A stretch of DNA of 64,000 bases from Burkholderiales bacterium (GCA_016790165.1 JAEUPL010000030.1:1-64000); one strand, 5' to 3'. Numbered from the stretch's first letter, positions 26,569-35,457 are shown. Made by a program: numbers and translations. Notes: generated by a model not told the origin, from the sequence alone.

Positions 26569-26799
26569 TCAACGCGACCAAGGTTGGCTCGTCAGCGGCT
26601 GACGCGGATCGGTCGCTGCAACCAGGCGTCCGGCTCGCCCGGAGGCAACCGCCGTCGCGCGGCACACCCGCGCAGACACCCGCTTCAGCAACACGTTCAA
26701 CGCGGTCGCCACTTGCGCCATCGTTAATCGACTCGGATGATTCTGACAAGCGCGCCACAGAAAGGCAAGCGCAATGGCCACAAAATATTTTTTTGTCAT
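26569..26799 (-). CDS. small ORF resembling half of an AraC/XylR-type HTH
   Basis: A 76-residue ORF beginning MTKKYFVAIALAFLWRACQN; residues about 8–48 (HPSRLTMAQVATALNV and following KRVSARVCRA) fit the first helix-turn-helix of AraC/XylR regulators. The second HTH is missing. No clear Shine-Dalgarno. It sits 69 bp upstream of the giant gene and 21 bp from palindromic element B. It may be a remnant of a regulator rather than a working gene. The remaining bases of the 470-bp interval (26500–26970) show nothing else but element B. Confidence 0.3.
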   Translation of the reverse strand: MTKKYFVAIALAFLWRACQNHPSRLTMAQVATALNVLLKRVSARVCRATAVASGRAGRLVAATDPRQPLTSQPWSR

Positions 26800-26820
26800 G
26801 AATTGTTCGCGCAACGAAAA

Positions 26821-26940
26821 ACAGCTTTTTTGCCGTATCGACCGTTGCCAGACGTTTGACTGGCAATTTTCTATAAAGTCGACTATGCGAATTTTCGCGA
26901 CAAAATCCGCACGGGTGAGCGGTACACGCAGAAAAGCTGT
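26821..26940. repeat. 120-bp palindromic element, copy B
   Basis: Ends are ACAGCTTTTTTGCC and its mirror AGAAAAGCTGT, exactly 120 bp apart, with the midpoint GTC|GAC at 26880|26881. The left arm keeps ATCGACCG at arm positions 17–24 and GACGTTT at 31–37; the right arm has diverged in the hairpin. It lies between the giant gene and the TauE/SafE permease, both on the minus strand. Confidence 0.88.
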
Positions 26941-26970
26941 TGCCGCAACAACGTCGCGAAATGGGACCGG

Positions 26971-27735
26971 TCAAGCCGACCGGCCCACAGCAACACTCAC
27001 GATGCCAGCGAGCGACAGCACCGCAAGCACCACCAGCACGGCGCGACGGAAGCCAGCTTCGCTGATGCGGTGAAAGCCGTGCGCGCCCACCGCGATGCCT
27101 GCGAGCAGCGGTAGCGCCAGCCACGCCGATCGATGCACGGTGTCGACGCCGACGATGCCCTGCCAGAGCCCCCAGAGCAGCGAGTAACACGCGCTACCGA
27201 AGAACAGAACCACCAGCGTCGCGCGCAGCGACCGTGCCGGCAGTGACACCGCGAACAGCATGGTGGACGCCACCATGCCGCCCAGCGATGACGCGCCGGC
27301 AAAAAAACCGGCAAGCAAGCCGGTACCGACGCGCAACGGCAACCCATCCGGCAGCCGCGGTCGCAGATTGAGCAGCAGCGCCAGGCTGGCCAACAACAAC
27401 ACCGCGCAACCGCCGACGCGCAAGACGGTGCCGGGCAAATGTGCAAGCGCCGCCACACCCAGTGGAATGGATAGCACGTAGCCTGCGGCCATCGGCGTCA
27501 ACCAGCGCCAATTGACATCGCGCCACACGCTCGGGATCAGCGCGACACTGGCCACGATTTCCAGCATTTGCGCCACAGGAATGATCTCGCGCGGCGCCAC
27601 GACGAAAGCGGCGCTGGCCACCAGCACGGCCGACAAGCCGAAGCCGGCAAAGCCGCGCACCACGCCCGCGGCCAATGCGCAGCACGCCAGCAACACGAAA
27701 TGATCTGGCACCTGCGCCCATCCGTCGAACAGCAT
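26971..27735 (-). CDS. TauE/SafE (TSUP) family permease
   Basis: A 254-residue inner-membrane protein with about eight hydrophobic helices in two homologous halves. The typical first-repeat motif is GVVRGFAGFGLSAVLV (about 23–38) and the second-repeat motif is GFFAGASSLGG (about 143–153). The family exports or imports sulfite, sulfoacetate and similar small organic anions; the ligand here is unknown. The ATG at 27735 is chosen because family homology begins there; the frame extends 19 codons further. It ends 31 bp from element B. Confidence 0.88.
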   Translation of the reverse strand: MLFDGWAQVPDHFVLLACCALAAGVVRGFAGFGLSAVLVASAAFVVAPREIIPVAQMLEIVASVALIPSVWRDVNWRWLTPMAAGYVLSIPLGVAALAHLPGTVLRVGGCAVLLLASLALLLNLRPRLPDGLPLRVGTGLLAGFFAGASSLGGMVASTMLFAVSLPARSLRATLVVLFFGSACYSLLWGLWQGIVGVDTVHRSAWLALPLLAGIAVGAHGFHRISEAGFRRAVLVVLAVLSLAGIVSVAVGRSA

Positions 27736-27947
27736 GAACTCAATTATCCGTGCCGTCGGCGTGCGCTCTGCGCACGGTTCCAATCCGGCCACGCCCGTGG
27801 CATGGCGGTCAGTATCGCCTTTCGCTACCGGCCATCGCAGTCTGCGCTACGGAGCCACATGGGCTCGTCATGGCCAGTGCGCCGTGAAAAAGTACGTCCA
27901 TCGACGCCATGCGTCATTCGCTGAATCACGACGAAGGGGAATTTACG

Positions 27948-28394
27948 ATGCACACCATCATCCATCGCGACACACGTGCCTGGCGCGTTCAGGTCTGGCT
28001 GTCGTTCGCCATTGCCATCTTTCTCTGCGGCACCGGTCTGGCGTACCTGCCAGGACACGATATCGACCGGGCATTCATGGTGATGGGCTACCTGTTCTGC
28101 CTGACGGCGGCGTTCGTGCTCGCCAAGTTCATTCGCGACAACCAGCGTGTTGCCACCGACACGCCGCTCTGGCGCCTCGTCGTCTGGGGGGCATTTTGTT
28201 GCGCAATGCTGCTTACGGGCTGGGGCCTGTGGCGCATGGCGATCAACGAAACCTACAAGGCCTTTCTTCTGGTGAGCTGGCTGTACCTGATCACGACCAC
28301 GTTCACGCTCGCCAAAACGTTGCGCGACGCCCACGACGCCGATGTGGCCGACGCCACGAAGCGCACCCGCTCGCCATCACCTCAGCAATCCTGA
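27948..28394 (+). CDS. YiaA/YiaB-family inner-membrane protein
   Basis: A 148-residue protein made of two copies of the two-helix YiaAB domain: VQVWLSFAIAIFLCGTGLAY...FVLAKFIRDN (about 14–66) and LVVWGAFCCAMLLTGWGLW...FTLAKTLRDA (about 76–130). E. coli YiaA and YiaB are uncharacterised inner-membrane proteins. GGGGA seven bases before the ATG supports the start. It is the first gene of a four-gene plus-strand unit ending in the terminator at 30235–30261. Confidence 0.88.
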   Translation: MHTIIHRDTRAWRVQVWLSFAIAIFLCGTGLAYLPGHDIDRAFMVMGYLFCLTAAFVLAKFIRDNQRVATDTPLWRLVVWGAFCCAMLLTGWGLWRMAINETYKAFLLVSWLYLITTTFTLAKTLRDAHDADVADATKRTRSPSPQQS

Positions 28395-28407
28395 AAGGAG
28401 TCACACC

Positions 28408-28899
28408 ATGTTCATCGTTCGATGGGATCGTCCTGTAACTCGCCGGCCGCTGCGCAGCGCACTCTGCGCGGGTGTGCTCGCCGCCACACTCTTTGTGCCG
28501 CTGCACGTCCATGCCCATGGCCGCAGCGGGCCCTCTGACGCCAGCGCGGTGTCGATGCTGCCGCTGGCCTCAGTGGTCGTCGGCGGCGCCGCGGTGAGCG
28601 TTGGCGTCGTCGCGCTGCCAGTCGCGTTGACCGTGTCCGGCGCAGTGCTCGTTGTGAAAACCGTGGAAGTCAGTGCGCGCGGCACGCTGTGCGTTCTCGA
28701 GCGCGCATCAGACGGCGCCCGCGTGACCCTTGAACTGACCGCACGCGGCAGCGAACGGGCCGTGCTCAGCGTCGGACAGGCCGTCGATGTCAGTGTCACG
28801 GCCAGCGGGACCATGCTCTCCGTCGCCGGCAAGGCGATCGCCTTCATCCCGACCGCGCTGGGCGAGGCGCTCCTTCACAACGAACGACTGACCTGGTAG
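28408..28899 (+). CDS. exported hypothetical protein
   Basis: A 163-residue protein with a signal peptide (RSALCAGVLAATLFVPLHVHA, cut near residue 36) and a mature part that is hydrophobic at about 48–75 and beta-rich after that. AAAGGAG precedes the ATG at 28408. It follows the YiaA-like gene by 13 bp and precedes the DUF2145 gene by 7 bp, so it belongs to that operon. No family recognised. Confidence 0.75.
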   Translation: MFIVRWDRPVTRRPLRSALCAGVLAATLFVPLHVHAHGRSGPSDASAVSMLPLASVVVGGAAVSVGVVALPVALTVSGAVLVVKTVEVSARGTLCVLERASDGARVTLELTARGSERAVLSVGQAVDVSVTASGTMLSVAGKAIAFIPTALGEALLHNERLTW

Positions 28900-28906
28900 C
28901 GCCAGC

Positions 28907-29722
28907 ATGGACACACCTGCACTCCTCCGTCGCTGCCACGCGGCCATTCGCCTTGCCGGACTTGCCATCCTGATGGCTGTGACCACCGCGCCGGCACACG
29001 CCGGGCGCTCCTGCGAACCGCAGCCGCCCAGCGCCCAAGCCATTGAGCGCGGCATGAAACTCGCCGCGCTGACCCAGGACTTGCTGAATCTGTCCGGGGC
29101 ACGCGTGGTGCTGCTCGCCCGCGCCGGGCAGGACTTGCGTCGTTACCGGCTGCGCTACTCTCACGCCGGATGGGCGTATCGCAATGAGGCGGGCGCGTGG
29201 CGCATCGTCCACAAGCTTAACGACTGCGGCGCCGCCGATGCCGCGCTCTATCGCCAGGGTTTGGGCGAATTTTTCCTCGACGACCCGTTCCGTTTTGAAG
29301 CGGCGTGGGTCGTTCCCACCGCCGACGCGCAGGCGCGCCTGATCGCGTTGCTCGGAGACGATGCGAAAGTCAAAGCGCTCCACGTCCGACCGTACAGCGT
29401 AGTGAGCTATGCGTGGGGCACGCGCTACCAGCAGTCCAACCAGTGGGCCGCGGAGCTGCTCGCGACCGCGATGGACGGCGACATCCGCAGCCGCGAACAG
29501 GCACAGGCCTGGCTGCGCTACAAGGGCTACACGCCGACCGTCCTCCAGATTGACGCGATCACCCGCCTCGGGGGCCGATTGAGCGCAGCCAATGTGGCGT
29601 TCGATGACCACCCGAATGAAAAGCGATTCTCGGATCGTATTGAAACCGTCACCGTCGACTCGCTGTTCAGCTGGCTGCAAAGCGCGCGACTCGGCGGGAC
29701 CGCCCAGAGTGTGCGGCTGTAG
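28907..29722 (+). CDS. DUF2145 family exported protein
   Basis: A 271-residue protein with an N-terminal signal peptide ending at THAPAHA-like residues (ILMAVTTAPAHA, about residue 32). The DUF2145 signature is clear: GARVVLLARAGQDLRRY, RYSHAGWAYR, VVHKLNDCGAADAALYRQGL and GEFFLDDPFRFEA. The His, Cys and Asp pattern resembles a hydrolase-like fold of unknown activity. It is periplasmic. It is third in the operon YiaA-like–exported protein–DUF2145–DsrE. Confidence 0.88.
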   Translation: MDTPALLRRCHAAIRLAGLAILMAVTTAPAHAGRSCEPQPPSAQAIERGMKLAALTQDLLNLSGARVVLLARAGQDLRRYRLRYSHAGWAYRNEAGAWRIVHKLNDCGAADAALYRQGLGEFFLDDPFRFEAAWVVPTADAQARLIALLGDDAKVKALHVRPYSVVSYAWGTRYQQSNQWAAELLATAMDGDIRSREQAQAWLRYKGYTPTVLQIDAITRLGGRLSAANVAFDDHPNEKRFSDRIETVTVDSLFSWLQSARLGGTAQSVRL

Positions 29723-29781
29723 CTTCGATCCTTCCGCGAGCGCTACACTTCGGCGTCATTCCCGCTTGGTACGGAGATCCC

Positions 29782-30213
29782 ATGAAGTCAATCGCCTGCT
29801 GGCTGAAACTCCCGCTTGCTGTCACGCTCGCGTGCGGCGCGCTGACCGTCTCGGCACAGGACAAAGTGGTGTACCACGTCGACAACGCAGCAGCGCAGGG
29901 CCTGAAGGGCTTGCGCAGCATCCGTAATCATCTTGACACTGCGCCCGAAACGCGCGTGATCGTTGTCACCCACGCCGATGGTGTGGACCTGCTGCTCGAA
30001 GGCGCGAAGGAGGAAAAAAGCAAGACCGAGTACGCCCCGCTGGTCTCGGCGCTGAAGGGGCGCGGCGTGAAGTTCGAAATTTGCGAAATCACGCTGAAGA
30101 ACCGCAGTCTCAGGAAGGATCAATTCGTTCTCGACGCCGACTACACCCCCTCAGGCGTGGTCCGGATCACACAGCTTCAGGGGCGGGAGAACTACGCCTA
30201 CATCAAACCCTGA
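29782..30213 (+). CDS. periplasmic DsrE-family protein
   Basis: A 143-residue protein: signal peptide (LAVTLACGALTVSA) followed by a DsrE/DsrF-like domain with VVYHVDNAAAQGLKGLRSIR, VIVVTHADGVDLLL and GVKFEICEITLKNR containing the conserved Cys. Cytoplasmic DsrE proteins relay sulfur; exported ones of this sort have no assigned role. It lies 59 bp after DUF2145 and is followed at once by a strong terminator. Confidence 0.85.
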   Translation: MKSIACWLKLPLAVTLACGALTVSAQDKVVYHVDNAAAQGLKGLRSIRNHLDTAPETRVIVVTHADGVDLLLEGAKEEKSKTEYAPLVSALKGRGVKFEICEITLKNRSLRKDQFVLDADYTPSGVVRITQLQGRENYAYIKP

Positions 30214-30234
30214 ATCGGACTCATCCCCTTCGGG

Positions 30235-30261
30235 ATGCCCGCGATACGCGGGCATTTTTTT
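30235..30261 (+). terminator. rho-independent terminator
   Basis: A 9-bp perfect stem ATGCCCGCG/CGCGGGCAT with a three-base loop is followed by a run of T (30255–30261). It ends the YiaA–DUF2145–DsrE transcript 21 bp after the dsrE-like stop codon and isolates the speDE fusion. Confidence 0.93.
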
Positions 30262-30289
30262 GTAACCCGTTTGTTCTTTTTTCGCCAGC

Positions 30290-31540
30290 ATGCAGGGGCT
30301 ACACCTCACCGCCGACCTTTTTGATTGTGCCGCAGCGCGTGATCTGCTGCTTGATCGTGGTGTACTGCAGGCGGCGTGTTTGCAGCGCGTGCGCGCGGCC
30401 GCGCTGACGGTCGTGGGTGACGACTTCCATCAGTTTGGTGACGTCAGCGGTCAGCCGGGGGGCGTCACCGGGCTGGTCCTGCTTGCCGAGTCCCACCTCG
30501 CGGTGCACACCTGGCCTGAGCTCAATGCGGTCACGCTGGACGTCTATGTGTGCAACTTTCAGCATGACAATTCCAGCAAGGCGCAGTCGCTGATCGACTC
30601 CCTTGTCGCGCTGTTCGAGCCTGCTCGTAGTCACCGCAACTGTTTGTTGCGCGGCGCGCCGCAGTCGACGGACGTCAGCGACACACCACCGCCGGCAATG
30701 GAATGGTTGACGCCCAACGTCGTGCACGGCTTCACGCAGCGGCACTCGCCCGCAACCATCCGGACACCCGTGCAGCGACTGGCGTGGCACGACACCCATG
30801 CACTGGGCCGTCTGTTCACGCTCGATGGTGCATTCATGGCGAGTGAAGGTGACGAGTTCATCTATCACGAGTGCCTGGTACATGTGCCTGCACTGACGCA
30901 CGGCAACCCAACATCGGCGTTCATCATGGGCGGCGGTGATGGCTGCACTGCGCGCGAGCTGTTGCGTTATCCCGGACTGGGACGCATCGTCGTCGCCGAG
31001 CTGGACGAGGCGGTCGTCACCAGCTGCCGTGAGCAGTTCGCCTTAATCAACCGGGGTGCGCTGGACGATCCTCGCGTCGAAGTCCGCATCGGCGACGCGC
31101 TCGCGACACTGCGAGAGTACGAGGCGCGCTACGACCTGATCGTGATGGACCTCACCGACCCTGGCACCGACGCAAGCCCCGCGAATGCTCTTTACAGCCG
31201 CGAGACGTACGCACTCATCCGATCTCGCCTGACGGCGAGCGGCCAGGTGACGCTGCACATCGGTAGCGCGTTCTATCACGCAGAGCGATTCGCCCGCACG
31301 CTCGCTGATTTGCGCCACGTGTTTCCCGAAGTCGCCGCGTATAAGGCGTTCATGCCGGCCTACGGCTGCGAGTGGGGGCTCGCCTGTGCAGGCCTGCAAG
31401 GAAGTCCGGCACGGCTCAGCACCGCCGACGTCGAACAAGGCATGGCGCGACACGGCCTGCACGGACTGCGTTTTTACTCGCCGCGGGTTCACGCCAGCCT
31501 GTTTGCGTGGCCAGTCTACGCCGAGGTGCTGGGGGCCTGA
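30290..31540 (+). CDS. SpeD–SpeE fusion: S-adenosylmethionine decarboxylase / spermidine synthase
   Basis: A bifunctional polyamine enzyme of 416 residues. Residues 1–125 form a class 1b AdoMet decarboxylase: LAESHLAVHTWPEL, with the self-cleavage site Glu67-Ser68 that makes the pyruvoyl group, and VTLDVYVCNF with the acid/base Cys. Residues about 140–416 form the aminopropyltransferase: IMGGGDGCTARELL (SAM-like fold glycine loop), VAELDEAVV and MDLTDPGTD...ALYSRETYALI. The decarboxylated AdoMet made by the first part would be used by the second. ATG at 30290 lies 29 bp after the terminator. Both active sites look intact. Confidence 0.92.
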   Translation: MQGLHLTADLFDCAAARDLLLDRGVLQAACLQRVRAAALTVVGDDFHQFGDVSGQPGGVTGLVLLAESHLAVHTWPELNAVTLDVYVCNFQHDNSSKAQSLIDSLVALFEPARSHRNCLLRGAPQSTDVSDTPPPAMEWLTPNVVHGFTQRHSPATIRTPVQRLAWHDTHALGRLFTLDGAFMASEGDEFIYHECLVHVPALTHGNPTSAFIMGGGDGCTARELLRYPGLGRIVVAELDEAVVTSCREQFALINRGALDDPRVEVRIGDALATLREYEARYDLIVMDLTDPGTDASPANALYSRETYALIRSRLTASGQVTLHIGSAFYHAERFARTLADLRHVFPEVAAYKAFMPAYGCEWGLACAGLQGSPARLSTADVEQGMARHGLHGLRFYSPRVHASLFAWPVYAEVLGA

Positions 31541-31637
31541 CGAACCGGCATCAATCATGCAGCTGCCCGCACCATCCGCCCGCGCCCACCGCCCCGATAT
31601 CATCACACCTTCACCCTTCCCCGCACCACACCAAATC

Positions 31638-32162
31638 ATGTTCAGGAATTCCGTTCTCGCAGCGATCATCCCTGCTTTCGCGCTGTCCGTAGCCACCGTT
31701 TCGGCACAACCACCGCAAGCAACCAGCGAGGCGCATCAAATCGCAGCTGAGGTGGTTGAGATTTCGATGGGCGACTCGCTACTCCAGGGCGTCCGCGGTA
31801 ACATCGGGCAGATGATGGCTGGCCTGCCCAAGCAAATGGGATGGGGTGACAAACTCAACACGAAGCAGCGGGCAATCATGGAGCGTTTCATGCGCGAAAC
31901 GCTCGACGAGGCGTTGAGTCCAGAGGTGATGGGGAGCCTGCGAACCGCTTACGTCAACGCGTTCGCAACCGTTTACACCCTTGACGAGTTGCGTGGTATT
32001 CGTGACTTCTATCGCTCACCGGTCGGCGCCGCGATGGTCCGCAAGACACCCGAAGCGATGACGGCGGCCATGCCCCACTTGCAGAGCGTCATGTCTGGTT
32101 CGATGAAACGCATTCAGGAACGTGCCGCGAAGTTGGCCGAGGAAATGAAGGCCGCGCAATAG
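31638..32162 (+). CDS. DUF2059 family exported protein
   Basis: A 174-residue protein with a signal peptide (MFRNSVLAAIIPAFALSVAT, cut at VSA–QPP) and a C-terminal DUF2059 helical domain (TVYTLDELRGIRDFYRSPVG, followed by KTPEAM). The family is widespread in proteobacterial periplasms and of unknown function. The frame opens far upstream inside the speDE gene; the ATG at 31638 is chosen because the signal peptide starts there. Confidence 0.85.
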   Translation: MFRNSVLAAIIPAFALSVATVSAQPPQATSEAHQIAAEVVEISMGDSLLQGVRGNIGQMMAGLPKQMGWGDKLNTKQRAIMERFMRETLDEALSPEVMGSLRTAYVNAFATVYTLDELRGIRDFYRSPVGAAMVRKTPEAMTAAMPHLQSVMSGSMKRIQERAAKLAEEMKAAQ

Positions 32163-32167
32163 ACGAA

Positions 32168-32941
32168 CTACGTCAACAGCGCCGGCAACGCCCGCGCTGC
32201 GGTATCAGCAATCCAATAGTGCGCGTCGTGCGTGGACGGCGACGCGTGCGGATCAATAGCGATCACCGTGGCGCCCCGCCGTCGCGCGAGTCGCACCAGC
32301 GAGGCTGCCGGCTCAACGACGCCGGATGTTCCTACTACCACGAAGACATCGGCGGTTTGCGCGAGTTGGGTTGCGCGGTCAAATTCGCTCGGCGGTAGCG
32401 ACTCGCCAAACCACACTACACCCGGCCGCATCGGACCGCCGCAGGCGGCGCAGCGCGATGGACTGAGCCGTCGTCCGCCTTCCGGTTCGTTGGGGACGGC
32501 GCGGGTCAGCGCATCTTCCGCGGGGGCGGCGCAATCAAAGCACCGTGGCGCAAGGATGCTCCCGTGCAAATGCACGACGTCATCGCTGCCTGCGCGCTCG
32601 TGCAGGTCGTCCACGTTCTGAGTCACCACATGCACAGCGCCAGATGCAGCCTTCGCCGCAAACACAGCGATCGCTCGATGCCCAGCGTTCGGCGTAGCCA
32701 GCATCACCTTTTGTCGCCGCCACTCGTACCAGCCCCACACCAACGCGGGATCGGTTTCGTACCCCTCCGCCGAGGCCAGCAATGCGGGGTCGAAGCGCTC
32801 CCACAGGCCCGTCAGCGCATCACGAAACGTGGGAATGCCACTCTCGGCCGACATGCCGGCACCCGTGAAAAACACGATGCGGCCGGCTTGGCGCAGCGTT
32901 GCGCGGGCAGCAGATAGTTCGGCTGGGGTCATGGCGCGCAT
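32168..32941 (-). CDS. cobB: NAD-dependent protein deacylase (sirtuin)
   Basis: A 257-residue class III deacylase. The NAD-binding motif is FFTGAGMSAESGIPTFRD (residues 25–41), followed by TQNVDDLHERAG, the catalytic-His region VVHLHGSI, the zinc ribbon CFDC and CAAC, and the closing VGTSGVVEPAASLV. It removes acetyl or longer acyl groups from lysines. The ATG at 32941 is used; a TTG 13 codons upstream and an ATG three codons downstream are alternatives. It is convergent with the DUF2059 gene, five bases apart. The symbol is given by family resemblance. Confidence 0.9.
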   Translation of the reverse strand: MRAMTPAELSAARATLRQAGRIVFFTGAGMSAESGIPTFRDALTGLWERFDPALLASAEGYETDPALVWGWYEWRRQKVMLATPNAGHRAIAVFAAKAASGAVHVVTQNVDDLHERAGSDDVVHLHGSILAPRCFDCAAPAEDALTRAVPNEPEGGRRLSPSRCAACGGPMRPGVVWFGESLPPSEFDRATQLAQTADVFVVVGTSGVVEPAASLVRLARRRGATVIAIDPHASPSTHDAHYWIADTAARALPALLT

Positions 32942-33107
32942 GATTTTTTTCGCGTTCTGGGCAAATGCGGAATCATTCAAAATCCGTTCGCCCGGAATGC
33001 AGTGGGGTCTGGAACCTGGATCTGTGCGTCAAACGCTTGACTGGGTTTTGAGATGAACGGGATCTCGGAGCCTGCGTTTCCCAGGCGCTACCGACCAGAG
33101 GAACGCG

Positions 33108-34253
33108 TCACCAACCGCCAAACCGCGGCCAGATGGCGACCGCTCCGCCGCTCGCCGAATCGACAGCCACATACTCGGCAAACTGGGCAGCCGTTGCGCA
33201 GGCGTGGTTTGGCAAGATGCGCAGTTGCGTTCCGACCGGAAAACGACCGGCAATGTCGCCATCAACGCAGCCAGCGCGGGCGACAATGCCGTGTTCCTGG
33301 TTCGCGCTGTCGACGATATAGCCCTCGACCGGCACGCCGTTGACATCGCAGACTTGCCCGTAACCGTAGTCGTGCATCTGCTTCTGTGTGCCTCGATCAC
33401 GGCTCATCGCCATCCAGCCGGCATCGACGAGCGCCCAGCCTTTCTCCTTCTGGTGTCCGATCACCGTGGTGAGCACCGATAGCGCCAGGTCATCGAGGCG
33501 TGCGACGCCGATGTTGGTCATCACCAGATCGTGGAACACGTAGACGCCGGCCCGCACCTCGGTCACACCGTCGAGGCGTTGCGCCGACAGCGCCGTGGGT
33601 GTCGAGCCAACGCTGACATTGGCGCAGGGGAGGCCGGCCGCCCGCAGCCGCTCTGCCGCCAGCACGCAGCGTGACCGCTCCTGCTCCGCCATCGCGGCCA
33701 GCGCCGCGGGCGTATTGAGTTCGTAGCTGGCCCCCGCATGCGTCATCACGCCACCGAGCGTCATGCCGCCTTGATGCAATGCGCGACCGACGGCGATCAG
33801 CTCGCCACCGTCCGGTTTGAGACCGGCACGATGGCCGTCGGTATCCACCTCCAGCCAGACCTCAAGAACGTGTCCCTGCGTGCGTCCGAAGTCAGCAACT
33901 GCCTGCGCGGCGTCTACGCTGTCGACAATGATTTTCAGGTCGCAACCCCGATCACGCAGCGCCTTCGCCTGCGGCAGCTTCACCGCCACCATGCCCACGG
34001 CGTACAGAATGTCACGAATCCCGGCAGCAAAAAACTGTTCCGCCTCCTTGAGCGTCGATACCGTGATGCCACTGGCACCCGCGTCGATTTGCCGTCGCAC
34101 CACCTCGACACATTTGCTCGTTTTCACATGCGGACGCAGCTTGACGTTGAGCGCGTTCAGGCGCGACTGCATGGTGTCGATATTGCGCTGCATGCGGGCC
34201 GTATCGAGCAGGGCGGCGGGCGTGGAGTAGCGTGAAAGGGTGGTTGGGTTCAT
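33108..34253 (-). CDS. D-threonine aldolase / D-serine dehydratase-like PLP enzyme (DSD1 family)
   Basis: A 381-residue fold-type III (alanine-racemase-like) PLP enzyme. The PLP lysine is in LRPHVKTSK (Lys44), the C-terminal metal site is PNHACATAAQF (His350, Cys352) and GVMTHAGASYE lies between. These features are shared by D-threonine aldolases and eukaryotic-type D-serine dehydratases; which reaction is catalysed cannot be decided from sequence. ATG at 34253 starts the homology. It sits downstream of, and in the same direction as, the DAHP synthase gene with a 46-bp gap. Confidence 0.88.
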   Translation of the reverse strand: MNPTTLSRYSTPAALLDTARMQRNIDTMQSRLNALNVKLRPHVKTSKCVEVVRRQIDAGASGITVSTLKEAEQFFAAGIRDILYAVGMVAVKLPQAKALRDRGCDLKIIVDSVDAAQAVADFGRTQGHVLEVWLEVDTDGHRAGLKPDGGELIAVGRALHQGGMTLGGVMTHAGASYELNTPAALAAMAEQERSRCVLAAERLRAAGLPCANVSVGSTPTALSAQRLDGVTEVRAGVYVFHDLVMTNIGVARLDDLALSVLTTVIGHQKEKGWALVDAGWMAMSRDRGTQKQMHDYGYGQVCDVNGVPVEGYIVDSANQEHGIVARAGCVDGDIAGRFPVGTQLRILPNHACATAAQFAEYVAVDSASGGAVAIWPRFGGW

Positions 34254-34299
34254 GCTGAAAATCAGTCCGTTAGCGGCTATCGATTGCGCGGCGCGTACG

Positions 34300-35457
34300 T
34301 CATCGTGGGCAGCGACGGCGTTGACGCACCGCGTCGGCGAGCTTCGTCAACAGTGGTTCCGTTTGTTGCCAACCGAGACAGGCGTCGGTGATTGACACGC
34401 CGTGGCGCAACGGCACCCCGGGGACGAGGTCTTGCCGTCCGGGCTCAAGATGGCTTTCGATCATCACTCCGGTGACGCGATGCTCGCCCTGAGCGATGCG
34501 CGCAGCAATCTCTTCGCCGATTCGAATCTGGTTTTCGTGCTGCTTGGCGCTGTTGGCGTGTGATAGATCAATCATCACCTGCGGTGGCAAACCGCTCTTT
34601 CGCAACTCTGCACAGGCGGCGTCGACGTGCGTCGCGCTGTAGTTGGGTTCACGACCGCCACGCAAGATCACGTGACAGTCGGCGTTGCCCCGCGTCTCGA
34701 AGATCGCCGCCTGCCCCATCTTGGTCATACCCATAAATGCATGCGCGGCGCGGGCTGAGACGATGGCATCGACGGCCACCTTAATACCGCCGTCCGTGCC
34801 GTTCTTGAAGCCCACCGGGCAACTCAGGCCCGATGCCAACTGCCGGTGTGTCTGGCTCTCCGTGGTACGTGCACCAATCGCGCCCCAGCTCACAAGATCG
34901 CTGATGAACTGCGGGCTCAGCAGATCGAGAAACTCAGTACCCACAGGCAGCCCGAGCGCCGTAATGTCAAGCAGCAGACGCCGCGCCATCGTCAAACCCT
35001 CGTTCATGGCGAAGCTGCCGTCGAGATGCGGGTCGTTGATGTAGCCCTTCCAGCCAACCGTGGTGCGCGGCTTTTCGAAGTACGTCCGCATCACCACAAT
35101 CAGGGCGTCAGCCGTCTCCACGGCGACCTCCGCCAGCCGCTGCGCGTATTCGATGGCCTGATCGTGATCGTGAATGGAGCATGGCCCGACGACCACAATC
35201 AGGCGGTCGTTCATACCGCCGAGGACGCTCGAGATCGCCGCACGGCTGGCCTCGACGAGCCCCAGCGTCGCGGCCGGGACGGGCAGCGATTCGAACAGCA
35301 ACGCCGGAGTGATCAGCGGGCGTACGGCGCCGATTCGTGTGTCATCGATACGCGTCGTGTCGCGTGTACCGAAGCGCGTGTCGAAGCCGCCGCCGCTCAC
35401 CGGGTCATTCAGGGCGACGTGGGATGCCGGGGTGGCAGGCCGGGTGTGGTCGGGCAT
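34300..35457 (-). CDS. aroG: 3-deoxy-7-phosphoheptulonate synthase (DAHP synthase, class I)
   Basis: First step of the shikimate pathway: erythrose-4-phosphate plus PEP. The class I alpha family is clear from VVVGPCSIHDHDQAIEYA, MRTYFEKPRTTVGWKGYIND, GARTTESQTHRQLASGLSCP, FKNGTDG, ILRGGREPNYS, MIDLSHANSAKQH and MIESHLEPGRQD. The protein is 385 residues from the ATG at 35457; an earlier in-frame ATG (35556) would add 33 acidic residues and leave only 39 bp to the divergent aminotransferase, so the later start is preferred. Which aromatic amino acid inhibits it is not visible, so the symbol is provisional. Confidence 0.9.
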   Translation of the reverse strand: MPDHTRPATPASHVALNDPVSGGGFDTRFGTRDTTRIDDTRIGAVRPLITPALLFESLPVPAATLGLVEASRAAISSVLGGMNDRLIVVVGPCSIHDHDQAIEYAQRLAEVAVETADALIVVMRTYFEKPRTTVGWKGYINDPHLDGSFAMNEGLTMARRLLLDITALGLPVGTEFLDLLSPQFISDLVSWGAIGARTTESQTHRQLASGLSCPVGFKNGTDGGIKVAVDAIVSARAAHAFMGMTKMGQAAIFETRGNADCHVILRGGREPNYSATHVDAACAELRKSGLPPQVMIDLSHANSAKQHENQIRIGEEIAARIAQGEHRVTGVMIESHLEPGRQDLVPGVPLRHGVSITDACLGWQQTEPLLTKLADAVRQRRRCPR

